In this document: positions 1 through 7,538 of the stretch, one piece after another
Layout: each line of letters opens with the position of its first letter
Position numbering within the stretch: position 1 is the first letter of the stretch
Origin: Glomus cerebriforme
Taxonomy: Eukaryota; Glomeromycota; Glomeromycetes; Glomerales; Glomeraceae
Direction of reading: 5' to 3'
Length of the DNA stretch: 11,154 nucleotides
NCBI GenBank assembly: GCA_003550305.1
Contig: QKYT01001397.1
Location: forward strand, 1,968 to 13,121
Made by a program: the position numbers and the translations under genes
The notes under the pieces: generated by a model
The model's database searches: none
What the model saw: the letters and a program-made list of their open reading frames with translations, nothing else
What the model was told of the DNA's origin: nothing

Positions 1-753
1 AAACGTATTATTGATGAAATTAAGCTTTGGTTTTCCAACTTCTTTGACATGTTTGATATAATTGATGATAACAGAAATAATGCTCTATTCTACTATTTCT
101 TGCGTTCCATCATTCGTATTTCAACTTTCAGCTCTCTTCGAAATCTTACATGCTCACTAAACTTATCTTATCAAATTTTGGATAGATTTACTTCTGTCTT
201 TATTAAAGCATTTTATGAATATCTTTGGATACCATGATGTAAACTATTTAAAGAATGGGAAGCCAATAAGATCTTGACCCTTTCATAGCAAAGCTTATCA
301 GATTCTTCTCCTCACGCTTCCCAGTATAATAAGAAAGTCTCTTATTACGTGAATGACATTCCGTTTGATGAATTCAAATACCCAGTATTGGATAAACAAA
401 CCAGGCTCCAACAAGCTGCCACTCAGAGTTATAAGATAGTTCAGGATTACATCTACAAAGGATATGTACATGCAGGATTCTTCTTTAAAAAGATTCATCA
501 TCTGTCAGATAAAATACAAAGTATGCACAGCAAAGAAGTTCTGCAATTCGTTGGCCTTTGGAAGGATGAGGGATTTTNTGTTAATAATAATAAAGATAAT
601 TGTAATTTTAGTTTAGATGATAATTTAGATAATATTAATTCTTTTGAAAATATAGATAATAATTTAGTTAATTCGGGTAGTAATGGTTTGGGTCAAAATA
701 GAATTTTTAGACAAGTTGATAGTATTAGGCTAAATAATTACTTTGGTACATAG
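1..753 (+). pseudogene. LINE-like reverse-transcriptase protein, C-terminal remnant
   Basis: One reading frame runs from the window edge to a TAG at 751-753 and is broken only by TGA at 235-237 and TAG at 286-288. It is therefore a single decayed coding unit, not two genes. The first part is hydrophobic and aromatic-rich and ends in a FYEYLWIP motif just before the first stop. After the stops comes a hydrophilic, Lys/Gln-rich part containing YYVNDIPFDEFKYPVLDKQ. From about 583 the frame is low-complexity Asn/Asp-rich. A Trp-rich segment followed by a charged tail resembles the C-termini of LINE-type ORFs in Glomeromycotina; that is a family impression. The 3' UTR, AATAAA and genomic poly(A) that follow support retroposition. 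The 5' end lies outside the window. An ambiguous base sits at 578. A processed pseudogene of a host gene is the main alternative. Confidence 0.5.
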
Positions 754-940
754 TCAGAAGATTTGAAGTAAAGCGTAAGGGCTGCTCACGCTAAGGGAAA
801 TTTGTTTCCAATTTCCACTTTTACAAACTGATAATCTTGCGCGACAAGTTACATTTTTCTTACTAGAGAATGTATACGTAATTTATAGCATGTATTCGTC
901 TTTTGACATTATATACAATAAATACGTTTAACTTGTTTTT
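754..940 (+). other. 3' untranslated region of the retroposed unit
   Basis: This non-coding stretch joins the stop of the upstream broken frame to the A tract. It is less AT-rich than the DNA after the A tract and contains no open frame of note. The abrupt change of composition after 956 marks the probable 3' border of the inserted unit. Confidence 0.45.
917..922 (+). promoter_or_regulatory. AATAAA polyadenylation signal
   Basis: A canonical AATAAA lies 18 nt before the A16 tract at 941-956. That is the spacing expected between a polyadenylation signal and the start of a poly(A) tail in an mRNA, so the genomic A tract looks like a reverse-transcribed tail. Confidence 0.6.
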
Positions 941-956
941 AAAAAAAAAAAAAAAA
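941..956 (+). repeat. A16 tract, likely retroposed poly(A) tail
   Basis: Sixteen consecutive A residues follow the AATAAA signal and close the upstream unit. The target-site duplication that would prove retroposition cannot be tested, because the 5' end of the unit is outside the window. Confidence 0.55.
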
Positions 957-1602
957 TTATACTGAAATTATACTTATATAATGCTTACAAGATACTTAAA
1001 TACATATTTAAATATCCTTAATATTCAGTATATTTTTAGTATATTTTCAGTATACATTTTTCTTATTGGGTTGTATAAAAAAAAGAAACAAAATTTATAA
1101 TAAATTCTTCAAACACTTTTGAAAAATCCAGATGATTACAATAAAAGCATTAGTAGATATTCTTATAATAAAAATAAAAAAAAATTTAAAGAACTAACCT
1201 TTTGTCCATTTCATTTCTAAAATTCAGTTACTAAAAAAAAATTGGAAAGACCCAAAAAATTATATTTAGTTAGGATTATCTTAACGCTTACCGTATCATG
1301 TGATTTTTATTATATAATTTTATATTTATTAATTTATCAAAAAAATTTTGATAATTTTATGAAATTATATATAAGATTTTATTATAAAAATGCTTTTTTT
1401 TTTTATTTTTTTAATGAATGGTATAAAACAGAAAAAAGAAACAATTATTTACAAATAATAATAAAAAAAAAGAGACAAGTAAAAAATATCAGCATTTGCA
1501 ATCATCTATTAAACTACCAATAAAAATAATTAATGTAATTAAAATGATGAAAAAAAATAAAACTTCTAGTATTTAATTAGTAATATAATACTTACTACAT
1601 TG
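957..1602. other. AT-rich spacer, no supported gene
   Basis: This stretch is extremely AT-rich with many A and T runs. At 1024-1056 the motif agtatatttt occurs three times in close tandem, possibly a decayed microsatellite. A frame at 1242-1523 opens with TTG and encodes mostly Tyr, Phe, Ile, Lys and Asn, as chance AT-rich DNA does, so I do not call it a gene. Confidence 0.6.
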
Positions 1603-1700
1603 GAGTTTAAATTATAATTAGAGTTTGAAATATCAGAGTTTAAATTTAAGTGTCGGAGTTTGAAATGTCAGAGTTTGAAATTATTAAAGTTAGTTAAAAT
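1603..1700. repeat. Degenerate tandem repeat with gagtttgaaa core
   Basis: The core gagttt(g/a)aa starts at 1603, 1621, 1636, 1656 and 1671, giving spacings of 18, 15, 20 and 15 bp. Several units carry a linking (a/t)(a/g)tcaga segment, and a weaker copy follows at about 1695. It is a small, diverged minisatellite with no coding potential. Confidence 0.65.
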
Positions 1701-1900
1701 ATCAAGAGTTAAAAACAAAAAAATGCTACTATATGGAAAAACCAAAGAATACAACTATTACAAACCACTATTACTTACAAGACATTAAGACATTAAAAAA
1801 CAATAGTATAATACTACTATTACCTACAAAATAATAAAAAGAAAGAAACAAAAAAAATATGAAAAAGAAAAAGAAAAAAACAATCAAACCAGGTAAAAAT
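1701..1900. other. A-rich low-complexity spacer
   Basis: The plus strand is strongly purine-biased between about 1828 and 1885, made of A runs with scattered G. Short repeated pieces such as actattac and gacattaa occur before it. I see no gene or defined element. Confidence 0.5.
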
Positions 1901-1915
1901 TATTAACCAAAAATN

Positions 1916-2031
1916 GTTAANATAAATAGGTAAAATTCACNTCCTAATTAATTATTTTTAAAATTTATGCATAATGTAAATCACGGTGAAATTTACCGGA
2001 GGTGAATGTAAAATTAATCCATTTAGTTAAC
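1916..2031. repeat. Imperfect inverted repeat, possible small fold-back element
   Basis: A left arm at 1916-1944 (gttaa ... taaaattcac.tcc) is matched in inverted orientation by a right arm at 1998-2031 (ggaggtgaat ... gttaac), with small gaps. A near-palindrome cggtgaaatttaccg sits just inside the right arm. Undefined bases at 1915, 1921 and 1941 lower the quality of the left arm. It could be a diverged MITE, but I find no convincing target-site duplication. Confidence 0.35.
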
Positions 2032-2172
2032 CCAATTATTAATTATCCACATAAAAAAATAATCTGTTGAACTTACCCATCTGTCAAAAGCTAAAATACC
2101 TAAAAAAAAATAAAATAGCATTAGCAATCAACTATTAATACTAAATTGTTTAATCAAGCAATCTGGTTAAGC

Positions 2173-2180
2173 CTCACCAT
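2173..2180. repeat. Left 8-bp target-site duplication
   Basis: ctcaccat directly abuts the left terminal repeat and matches ctcatcat at 2650-2657 except for one base. Neighbouring array units carry a single copy of the corresponding (c/t)accat block followed by the same downstream sequence. Confidence 0.7.
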
Positions 2181-2649
2181 TAGTATTCTACATGAATCAA
2201 ATTGAATTGAATTGAATCAGATTCAAATTTGATTTGATATTTGAACGAATCAAATTAAATCAATTTGGATTCGATTTGGATTTGATGTGAATTCGATGCC
2301 GATGTCACGTGATTCATAATTCCAGCTGGAATTAAATGATCTGCAAGAAAATTGCCTTTTGAAGGAATTTTGTGTAACTCAAAATTTCAATTTAAAAGAA
2401 ATAAAATCGCCTTTTTGGTTTGTATAATATTACATAAGATCCAAATAAGGAAATTTTGGCCAGCTTTATAAAATTTGGGCAAAATTAAACAATTGGTCGA
2501 ATTGATTTGGATTCAATTTGGATTCAATACCGAATCCAAATATAAGATTTGAATTCGATTCGCAATTCGAAAATTCTGAATTGAATTGAATCGAATCCAA
2601 ATCGAATCCAAATTAAATTTGATTCGGTCGAATCGTCTGCGGAATACTA
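2181..2649. mobile_element. Non-autonomous hAT-like MITE (469 bp)
   Basis: The left end tagtattctac (2181-2191) and the right end gcggaatacta (2639-2649) are 11-bp terminal inverted repeats differing at two positions. The flanks ctcaccat (2173-2180) and ctcatcat (2650-2657) form an 8-bp duplication with a single C/T difference. An 8-bp duplication and TAG-type ends fit the hAT superfamily. The interior has no transposase; it is packed with short gaatc/gattc-type words in both orientations. It includes a 24-bp inverted pair with one mismatch (2262-2285 against 2591-2614), reminiscent of the subterminal binding sites of hAT transposases. The element interrupts one unit of the tandem array, and sister units give the empty site. 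Confidence 0.75.
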
Positions 2650-2657
2650 CTCATCAT
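2650..2657. repeat. Right 8-bp target-site duplication
   Basis: ctcatcat directly abuts the right terminal repeat and is the partner of ctcaccat at 2173-2180. The sequence after it (gcaatatctg) resumes the array unit exactly where the left flank stops. Confidence 0.7.
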
Positions 2658-3060
2658 GCAATATCTGATTAAAAGTCAAAGTATCTAAAAAAATAAAAGA
2701 AAAATTGCGTTAGTAATTGATTACTAATGCTGATTATTTTGTACTGAAAAGAATTTAGCCCACCATTCGCAAATATCTAAGCAAGAGACTTAATAAAAGA
2801 ATATTAGTGTTAGTAATTAGTTGCTAATGCAATTATTTATCCAACTGATCTGGTAGAAAACCTACCATTCAATATAGTCATCAAGAGCAGAATAAAAGGA
2901 AATGATACTAATGCCAATTATCTATCCAAATGATCTGATAAAGAACTCATTATCAGATGTCGATACTAAAAGTCAAAATACCTAAAAAAAAAGAAAAGAA
3001 AATAGCATTAGTAATTGGATACTACAACTGTTTATCTATTCAAATAAACATAATAAATTG

Positions 3061-3353
3061 CCGTTTAATTTTTATGTCAAAGATTTGAAAAAAAAAGAAA
3101 TTTTTTTTTTAAATAATTTAGTTGATTAATAATAAAAAATCACCACATTACTACATTAGACCATCAACCGAACCTTAAACTAAAAAATTAGCTTATCAGT
3201 CATTAATTAATAACTATTAAATAAACTTTCATAAATCACTGCGATAGAATCTGTATCTAAAAATAAAACAAAAGAATGTTAATACATTTTTAATAAATTT
3301 TAAAAAAACTTTTATTTGTAAAAAAATTATATATAATATAAAGATTATTACAA
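3061..3353. other. AT-rich spacer
   Basis: No coding frame, terminal repeat or recognisable signal is visible. It contains A and T runs and short TATA-like words only. Confidence 0.5.
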
Positions 3354-3462
3354 AGATCTATATTAGTCCTGGAATTGGTTCTTACTGCACCATAAGAAAA
3401 AAGGATCATAGTCTAGTTTTACAAAGTCCTGAGACTGGCAGTCCCAGAACTAAGACAGATCT
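3354..3462. repeat. Short inverted-repeat element with agatct ends
   Basis: The left arm at 3354-3373 starts agatct and continues tattagtcctgga. The right arm at 3442-3462 is its inverted counterpart, with about 17 of 20 positions matching and one gap. The unit of about 109 bp could form a fold-back. The word agtcctg is also directly repeated inside it (3365 and 3425). It may be a small MITE or the terminal repeat of the decayed retroelement that follows. Confidence 0.4.
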
Positions 3463-3489
3463 ATAAAATCATTGACTATTTTTAGCTGA

Positions 3490-4166
3490 TATATACAATA
3501 TGTAGATTTGCCTTCTGTTTACTCACCGCCCTCTTACAATAATTTTCTGACCTTATTTGATCAGTTTAAAACTAATCTTCTGGATTCTATTGCTGAATCT
3601 TAATCCAAACATTCTAACCACAATGCATCTAATTATCCTAAATACTACAATTTTTTTTCTTTAGATATTTGGTTTTCTATTACTGCAATGACTCCTAATT
3701 GGTCTCTATTTATTCTTCAAGACTTTATTCCCTGTCCTCTTTCTGCCTTTCTTCTTTCACAAGGATTCTCAATTACTTCTTCTCAAAGAATTTTGTACTC
3801 CATCATGAATCTCTTATAAAGGAACTTTTACTACAAAATCTGGCTTTTCCAATATCACTTTATGGCTGTAATGTCTCCTAATAATGAAGTTTTGATGTCA
3901 CGTGCTCCCATTGATGCTACTCAGACTTCAAGAATTCTATCTCTAGCTTTAGCTGTTGTTCTGAATTTATTATCTACAGCATTTTCATAAGAAATGTCTT
4001 GGATAAAACTTTTGGGCCAAGTGGTCTCTCTAATGAATTTGACAGTTTGAAAGGTTAGAACACAGCTCTCCTTTAACTTATTTTAAGAAATTGGAAGAAA
4101 TACTTTTTGGATAGTCAGTCTGGTTGCTACCTTTTATTATGAAGTAGTATATTGGACATGTTTTTA
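3490..4166 (+). pseudogene. Second LINE-like C-terminal remnant
   Basis: A coding-like frame runs from about 3490 with in-frame TAA at 3601, 3817 and 3988 and TGA at 4048. Between the stops the protein is well mixed and protein-like, for example YNNFLTLFDQFKTNLLDSIA and, later, FYYKIWLFQY. The latter resembles FYEYLWIP in the remnant at 1-753, so both are likely tails of related reverse-transcriptase ORFs. From about 3960 a second frame, shifted by minus one, also looks coding and contains VLDKTFGPSGLSNEFDSLKG. A one-base loss in that area is probable but not placed. The element is too decayed to be functional. An overlapping frame at 3699-3881 is judged to be a shadow of this one. Confidence 0.45.
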
Positions 4167-4314
4167 TATTAGGTTTATAGTATAGGATTTTAAATTAGTT
4201 TTTACTTTTTATAATTTTATTTATGTAAACTAGATAGGGATGAGATCTATTTATTTTATTTAGGTTAGATTTTTTATTTTATATTATATTTGTATAAATT
4301 GATTTATATCACTA

Positions 4315-4348
4315 AATAAAGTATGCTATTAATTAAAAAAAAGGGGGG
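4315..4348 (+). promoter_or_regulatory. AATAAA signal followed by A8G6 tract
   Basis: AATAAA at 4315-4320 precedes an A8 run at 4335-4342, at once followed by G6 at 4343-4348. The arrangement repeats that at 917-956: a coding remnant, an AT-rich 3' UTR, a polyadenylation signal and an A tract. This supports the 3' end of a second retroposed unit. Confidence 0.45.
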
Positions 4349-4623
4349 ATATTATAACACAAATTTTTTTTTGCTAACCTTATTAAAAAAAATTTGCCTT
4401 TTTTTTTTGTGATATTTCTTCTGATTGCTAACCTCAGTTTTTTCTATTCAAGTAAATCAATTATGCTTTTCATGAAAAAAAAAAAATTTTTTTTTGTCTG
4501 AGAATTTATATTATTAATTGATGATTATCAACCAATAAAAATCTATTTCCTGACTTATTTTTTTATATGCATGTTTTATTAGCTTTCTTTTTTTTTATAA
4601 ATATTATTGCTTAGCTACTGAAA
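4349..4623. other. Homopolymer-rich spacer
   Basis: The block contains two copies of gctaacct (4373-4380 and 4427-4434) beside long T runs, and a perfect A12 then T9 stretch at 4475-4495 that can fold on itself. I see no gene here. Confidence 0.5.
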
Positions 4624-4875
4624 ATGAGAACAAACAAGGTTTGCAAAAAATAAAGAAATTTCTTGAGAAATAGCAAAGATCCTCATTCAGCAAACTTCTT
4701 TAAGAAGTTCAAATATTACAGTAAAAAATCAGGTACTCAAGATTATAGTTTACAATTGAATAAATCTTTACAAGACATCTCAAACTCAGAAAAACTATTA
4801 GAAATAAAAAGAAAATAGAAAGCTAACAAGTGTAAGAATAATTGGAATTATTATAAGGATAAAGAAAAGAAATGA
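4624..4875 (+). pseudogene. Unrecognised Lys/Asn/Ser-rich coding remnant
   Basis: An ATG at 4624 opens a frame interrupted by TAA at 4651 and TAG at 4816 and closed by TGA at 4873. The 54 codons between the first two stops encode a protein-like sequence (NSKDPHSANFFKKFKYYSKK and following Leu/Ser-rich residues). The residues near 4819-4872 are basic (NNWNYYKDKEKK). Composition is unlike chance AT-rich translation, because Asp, Pro, His, Ser and Gln are all present. I do not recognise the family. It may belong with the plus-strand remnants further right. Confidence 0.35.
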
Positions 4876-4904
4876 AAAGCTGATATATATTAATTTTAAG
4901 TGAT

Positions 4905-4926
4905 ATAAAAAGTTGTAGAGTAGGAT
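4905..4926 (+). repeat. Left terminal inverted repeat
   Basis: These 22 bases are identical to the reverse complement of 5952-5973. Confidence 0.65.
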
Positions 4927-5254
4927 TGACATATTGAGTTTTGTATAGTCATGTAAAATAATCTACAACTGAGTATAATTTGTAAAATTACTATTGAGTA
5001 TTATGTATTTACAAAACCATCTAATGATCTGATAATTAATTGTAATACAACTAAAATAAAAAAAAATTTTCGTGTTAAAATGCCATATATTGAAACTCAC
5101 GTTGAATACTTGTTTTTTCAAAACACTTTTCATTTACAAATAACTTTCATATATAGATACCTTTTACTGTATTTTGTATTAAATAATCTTTCTTTAACCT
5201 TATTTTTAATTTGTTTATATATTATTATTTATTAGCTAATGCATAACAGCATAA

Positions 5255-5536
5255 GCTAAAAAATCAAATATTCCTGTAAAATACAAATATACAAGTTCTA
5301 GTAAAAAGAAATCCACAAGAATCATCACAATTCATTTTGATTCTGAGGATAATTGTAATAGTAATAATAGGGATGATAAGAAAATATTTTAAATTTTAAT
5401 GAACTTAAATACCAGAAAAAAGATTTGGCTTTAAAAAGTATGAACTTGCTTTAAGAGAACAAAAAGCTAAAATTCATGTAATAGAATTGAATAATCTTGA
5501 AAAAGAACATGAATTAAAATTAGAAATTAGAAAATG
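5255..5536 (+). pseudogene. Coiled-coil protein remnant with two one-base frame breaks
   Basis: The frame opens after a TAA at 5252 with a Lys/Ser-rich start, then an acidic Asp/Asn stretch (HFDSEDNCNSNNRDDKK). It hits TAA at 5390. Shifting back one base near the A4 run at 5381-5384 continues the protein (NFNELKYQKKDLALK). A second one-base shift at the A5 run near 5433-5437 leads into a strongly helical, Glu/Lys/Leu-rich segment (ELALREQKAKIHVIELNNLE) ending at TGA 5534-5536. The heptad-like charge pattern suggests a coiled coil. C-terminal coiled coils of this sort occur beside DNA-binding domains in transposon accessory proteins, but I cannot assign a family. The remnant lies inside the inverted-repeat element. 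Confidence 0.4.
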
Positions 5537-5951
5537 AAATTATATTACATTTGTATCTTAAATTTACTAATTTTATAAAAAATTACTTTGCTGTAAATAA
5601 TATATATATGTTAATTTATATTATATAACTAAATGCAATTGTTTCTAATAAATATAACAAAATTTATTTTGTTAAATTTTTTTTATAGTAAGATTATCAC
5701 TTGATATTCAGAAAAGTTTAATGCAAAAAAATTTTTATTTTTTTTAATCCAAAATGCTGATTAGTTTTCAGTTACATATTTATGTATTCTTTTACTAAAC
5801 TATTTATAATAAATTTTACAATTGAGTATATTGTATTTAAATATTTATACAATATACATTTCAAAAATTAATATACATACTGTTGAGTATAAAAATTTTT
5901 ATATGCTATACTTAATTTCAATTTTAATGATATACTCTACTTAACATCTTG

Positions 5952-5973
5952 ATCCTACTCTACAACTTTTTAT
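5952..5973 (-). repeat. Right terminal inverted repeat
   Basis: These 22 bases are the exact reverse complement of 4905-4926. The sequence outside differs from the left flank. Confidence 0.65.
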
Positions 5974-6036
5974 CTTACCAATTAATTTTTTATTTAAGCT
6001 GAGATGAGCACTTACAAAACTAATATTAAATAATAG
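5974..6036. other. Spacer right of the inverted-repeat element
   Basis: This is a short AT-rich stretch; no feature is seen apart from its position just outside the right terminal repeat. Confidence 0.3.
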
Positions 6037-6234
6037 AGAAAAGTAAAAAAAAAAATATATAAAGCACATGTTATATTTTATGAAAAGTTAGATAGAAAAC
6101 TTGATGCTGATGCAACCATGTCTTCATTAGTATCATCTTCTATATCAAATCAATAAAGTTTTTTAGAAAAGTTATAATATTATAAAGATGAGAATGGAGC
6201 TGCTTCATCTGAAGCTATTAATAATCGAAAGAAA

Positions 6235-6295
6235 GTATGTTAGTCATTTTATTGACTTGTCTTTATGAAATAATATTATTTTTTTGCTGGCACAG
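6235..6295 (+). other. 61-nt spliceosomal-type intron
   Basis: The donor GTATGT (6235-6240) and an acceptor gctggcacag after an A/T-rich, T-run-containing stretch (6286-6295) bracket 61 nt containing in-frame stops. Removing it joins two coding-like segments in phase 0. The length suits fungal introns. Confidence 0.6.
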
Positions 6296-6367
6296 AATGA
6301 AAATCTAACTAATAACACTAATAATGAGGAGATTGAGGATGATAATGAAATTAAAAGAAAAGCTAAC

Positions 6368-6385
6368 ATAATAATAATAATAATT
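6368..6385. repeat. (ATA)n microsatellite at a frame break
   Basis: About five and a half ATA units sit where the upstream exon frame and the downstream 6406-6717 frame differ by one base. Replication slippage or loss of an A at its edge explains the break. Confidence 0.5.
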
Positions 6386-6717
6386 CAAATAAAAATGCAT
6401 TTGTAATGCAGATAATAATGAACTTTTTAGGAAGTGTAGTTAAATGCTCAAAGACATCGAAAGATATTTGTTTAGCATATACAAAAAAATATTCTGATGA
6501 AAGCTTAATTGATCTTTGCTTATATTCATCCTTTCTCAAAAGTTTTTCAAGACCAATAGCAACATCATATCTATTAGAGATGGACAAGATAATAGAATTA
6601 TTAATTATTGATGATATGCACCAATTCCTAGTACAATTCTTTTTACAAAATATTTCTGATAATAAATGGCAAATTAAATTGATGATTTATGATCTTCAGA
6701 GTAAAACAATCTTTTAA

Positions 6718-6827
6718 TTATTGCACTAGTATAATTTTACATCATACATTACTACAGTTGTATATAGTTATTATCATCATATTAATTTATTTTTCCAAAT
6801 TTTATTCTAACTATTTTTTTGAGTAGC
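6718..6827. other. AT-rich spacer
   Basis: Nothing is supported here. Possible donor- and acceptor-like words occur, but none joins frames cleanly. Confidence 0.4.
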
Positions 6828-7207
6828 ATGAAAACATTTTCTCTTGAAGTCCAAAACCTCCTTCTAAATATTGCAACAATTAAGCAAATGCATCTTAACA
6901 TATTTGTACATCCATGTCTCAATAGTGCTTTATGAAATGTAGTAAAAATACATTATAAATATGGTAAGATTCTGACAAAAAATTACATTAACAAGAACCA
7001 TGCAGATGGTATTAGTTTTATAACTAATACTAATAAATTTCAAATTATATATATAAAGGTTTTAAGCCAGTTGTAAAAAAAGATAAAGAAATTACTAACA
7101 CTAAAAAAATTGCCTACAATCTGAAAAACATATTTTTGAAAATTGTAAAAGAATTGATAAAAAACCATAAGCATTTACTAAAAAGATTGTTTATATTTGG
7201 TAAATAG
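6828..7207 (+). pseudogene. Unrecognised coding remnant
   Basis: From ATG 6828 the frame encodes LLLNIATIKQMHLNIFVHPC-like sequence up to TGA 6933. It continues in frame (YGKILTKNYINKNHADGISF and on) to TAA 7074. A frame one base back, entered between about 7055 and 7070, then continues with FKPVVKKDKEITNTKKIAYN to TAG 7205. Protein-like composition across 380 bp with one stop and one single-base shift suggests a decayed gene. The family is unknown. It may be a further exon of the remnant ending at 6717. Confidence 0.35.
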
Positions 7208-7538
7208 AATTTTTGACTACATTTTCATTTATATTATCTGAATTACTGTAATATATATGCTTTTTTATTTACATTATGAGGAAGTATTAATATTCACTAC
7301 CAATATCAATTTAGAAAATTATTGACTAAATGATATTGATAATGTCAATTTACCACAGGAATTTTGGAAATATAAGATTTTGTATATTTTTACAAATATA
7401 TATTGAAATGGGTAATGAGTGTTATTGTAAAGTTTTGTATTTTATATATTAAAAATTTATTAATTTTGCATATTGATTATAAATTTAATTCAGAATAATA
7501 CATTCTTTTTATATATCCTATTTAATAAATTATTTCAG
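7208..7538 (+). pseudogene. Short coding remnant and AT-rich intron-like stretch
   Basis: A frame open from about 7240 to 7403, with one TGA at 7323, contains EEVLIFTTNINLENY before the stop and LNDIDNVNLPQEFWKYK after it. The rest, to 7538, is AT-rich and ends in ttatttcag, a good splice acceptor directly before the next coding remnant. A GTATAT donor at 7382 would give a 157-nt intron, but the phase does not fit cleanly, so I mark it only as possible. Confidence 0.3.

Larger units (their letters stand above)
2033..3060. repeat. Tandem array of about 100-bp diverged units
   Basis: A recurring order of blocks is seen: gtcaaa.ta.cta plus A-run, then (a/g)cattagtaatt, then a ctaatg block, then tttatcca.., then tgatctggta, then a (c/t)accatt block. 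The cattagtaatt-type anchor recurs near 2117, 2707, 2808, about 2895 (weak) and 3004. After removal of the inserted element at 2181-2649 plus one 8-bp duplicate, the spacings are roughly 113, 101, 87 and 109 bp. A partial first unit lies at about 2033-2086. Units are clearly diverged, so the array is old. It has no open frame; whether it is satellite-like or part of a larger repeat cannot be told from this window. Confidence 0.7.
4905..5973. mobile_element. Candidate DNA transposon with 22-bp perfect inverted ends
   Basis: A 22-bp sequence at 4905-4926 recurs as its exact reverse complement at 5952-5973; the core is aaagttgtagagtagg. Beyond it the ends remain loosely similar for about 30 bp inward. 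If the ends are taken as aaaagttgtag, each is flanked by TA (4906-4907 and 5971-5972), which is compatible with a Tc1/mariner-type TA duplication. TA is palindromic and weak evidence alone. The word ttgagtat or ctgagtat is repeated near both ends (4969, 4993, 5822, 5883). Inside, only the coding remnant at 5255-5536 is seen, and no DDE catalytic motif is recognisable. Confidence 0.5.
6037..6717 (+). pseudogene. Unrecognised two-exon gene remnant
   Basis: Exon 1 is a frame at 6037-6234 that encodes a basic start (YKAHVIFYEKLDRKLDADAT), a Ser-rich middle and ASSEAINNRKK. It is broken by TAA at 6154 and 6175, both next to Gln-compatible contexts. A GTATGT donor at 6235 follows in phase 0. After the intron, exon 2 starts at 6296 with an acidic Asn/Glu/Asp stretch (NENLTNNTNNEEIEDDNEIK). 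At the (ATA)n run (6368-6385) the frame changes by minus one and then stays open to TAA at 6715-6717. That part encodes a roughly 110-residue helical segment (FLGSVVKCSKTSKDICLAYT, later SSFLKSFSRPIATSYLLEMD). No domain is recognised. A coding-like frame on both sides of an excellent intron argues that this was a real spliced gene. Confidence 0.5.

Noticed and set aside
298..501. Minus-strand open frame opposite the first remnant
   Set aside because: It lies antisense to a longer, better coding-like plus frame and reads as its shadow.
1242..1523. 93-codon open frame in AT-rich spacer
   Set aside because: It starts at TTG, is dominated by Tyr, Phe, Ile, Lys and Asn as chance AT-rich DNA would be, and shows no motif or supporting signal.
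2301..2311. gtcacgtg E-box-like word in the MITE, seen again near 3898
   Set aside because: This is a short word in unrelated contexts, with no promoter or gene beside it.
957..3350. CRISPR array, rRNA or tRNA genes
   Set aside because: The tandem units are diverged and lack identical repeats with unique spacers, and no cloverleaf or rRNA-like segment was found on either strand.
6363..6587. Minus-strand 74-codon frame
   Set aside because: It is antisense to the plus-strand exon 2 frame, which is longer and connected to an intron and upstream exon.
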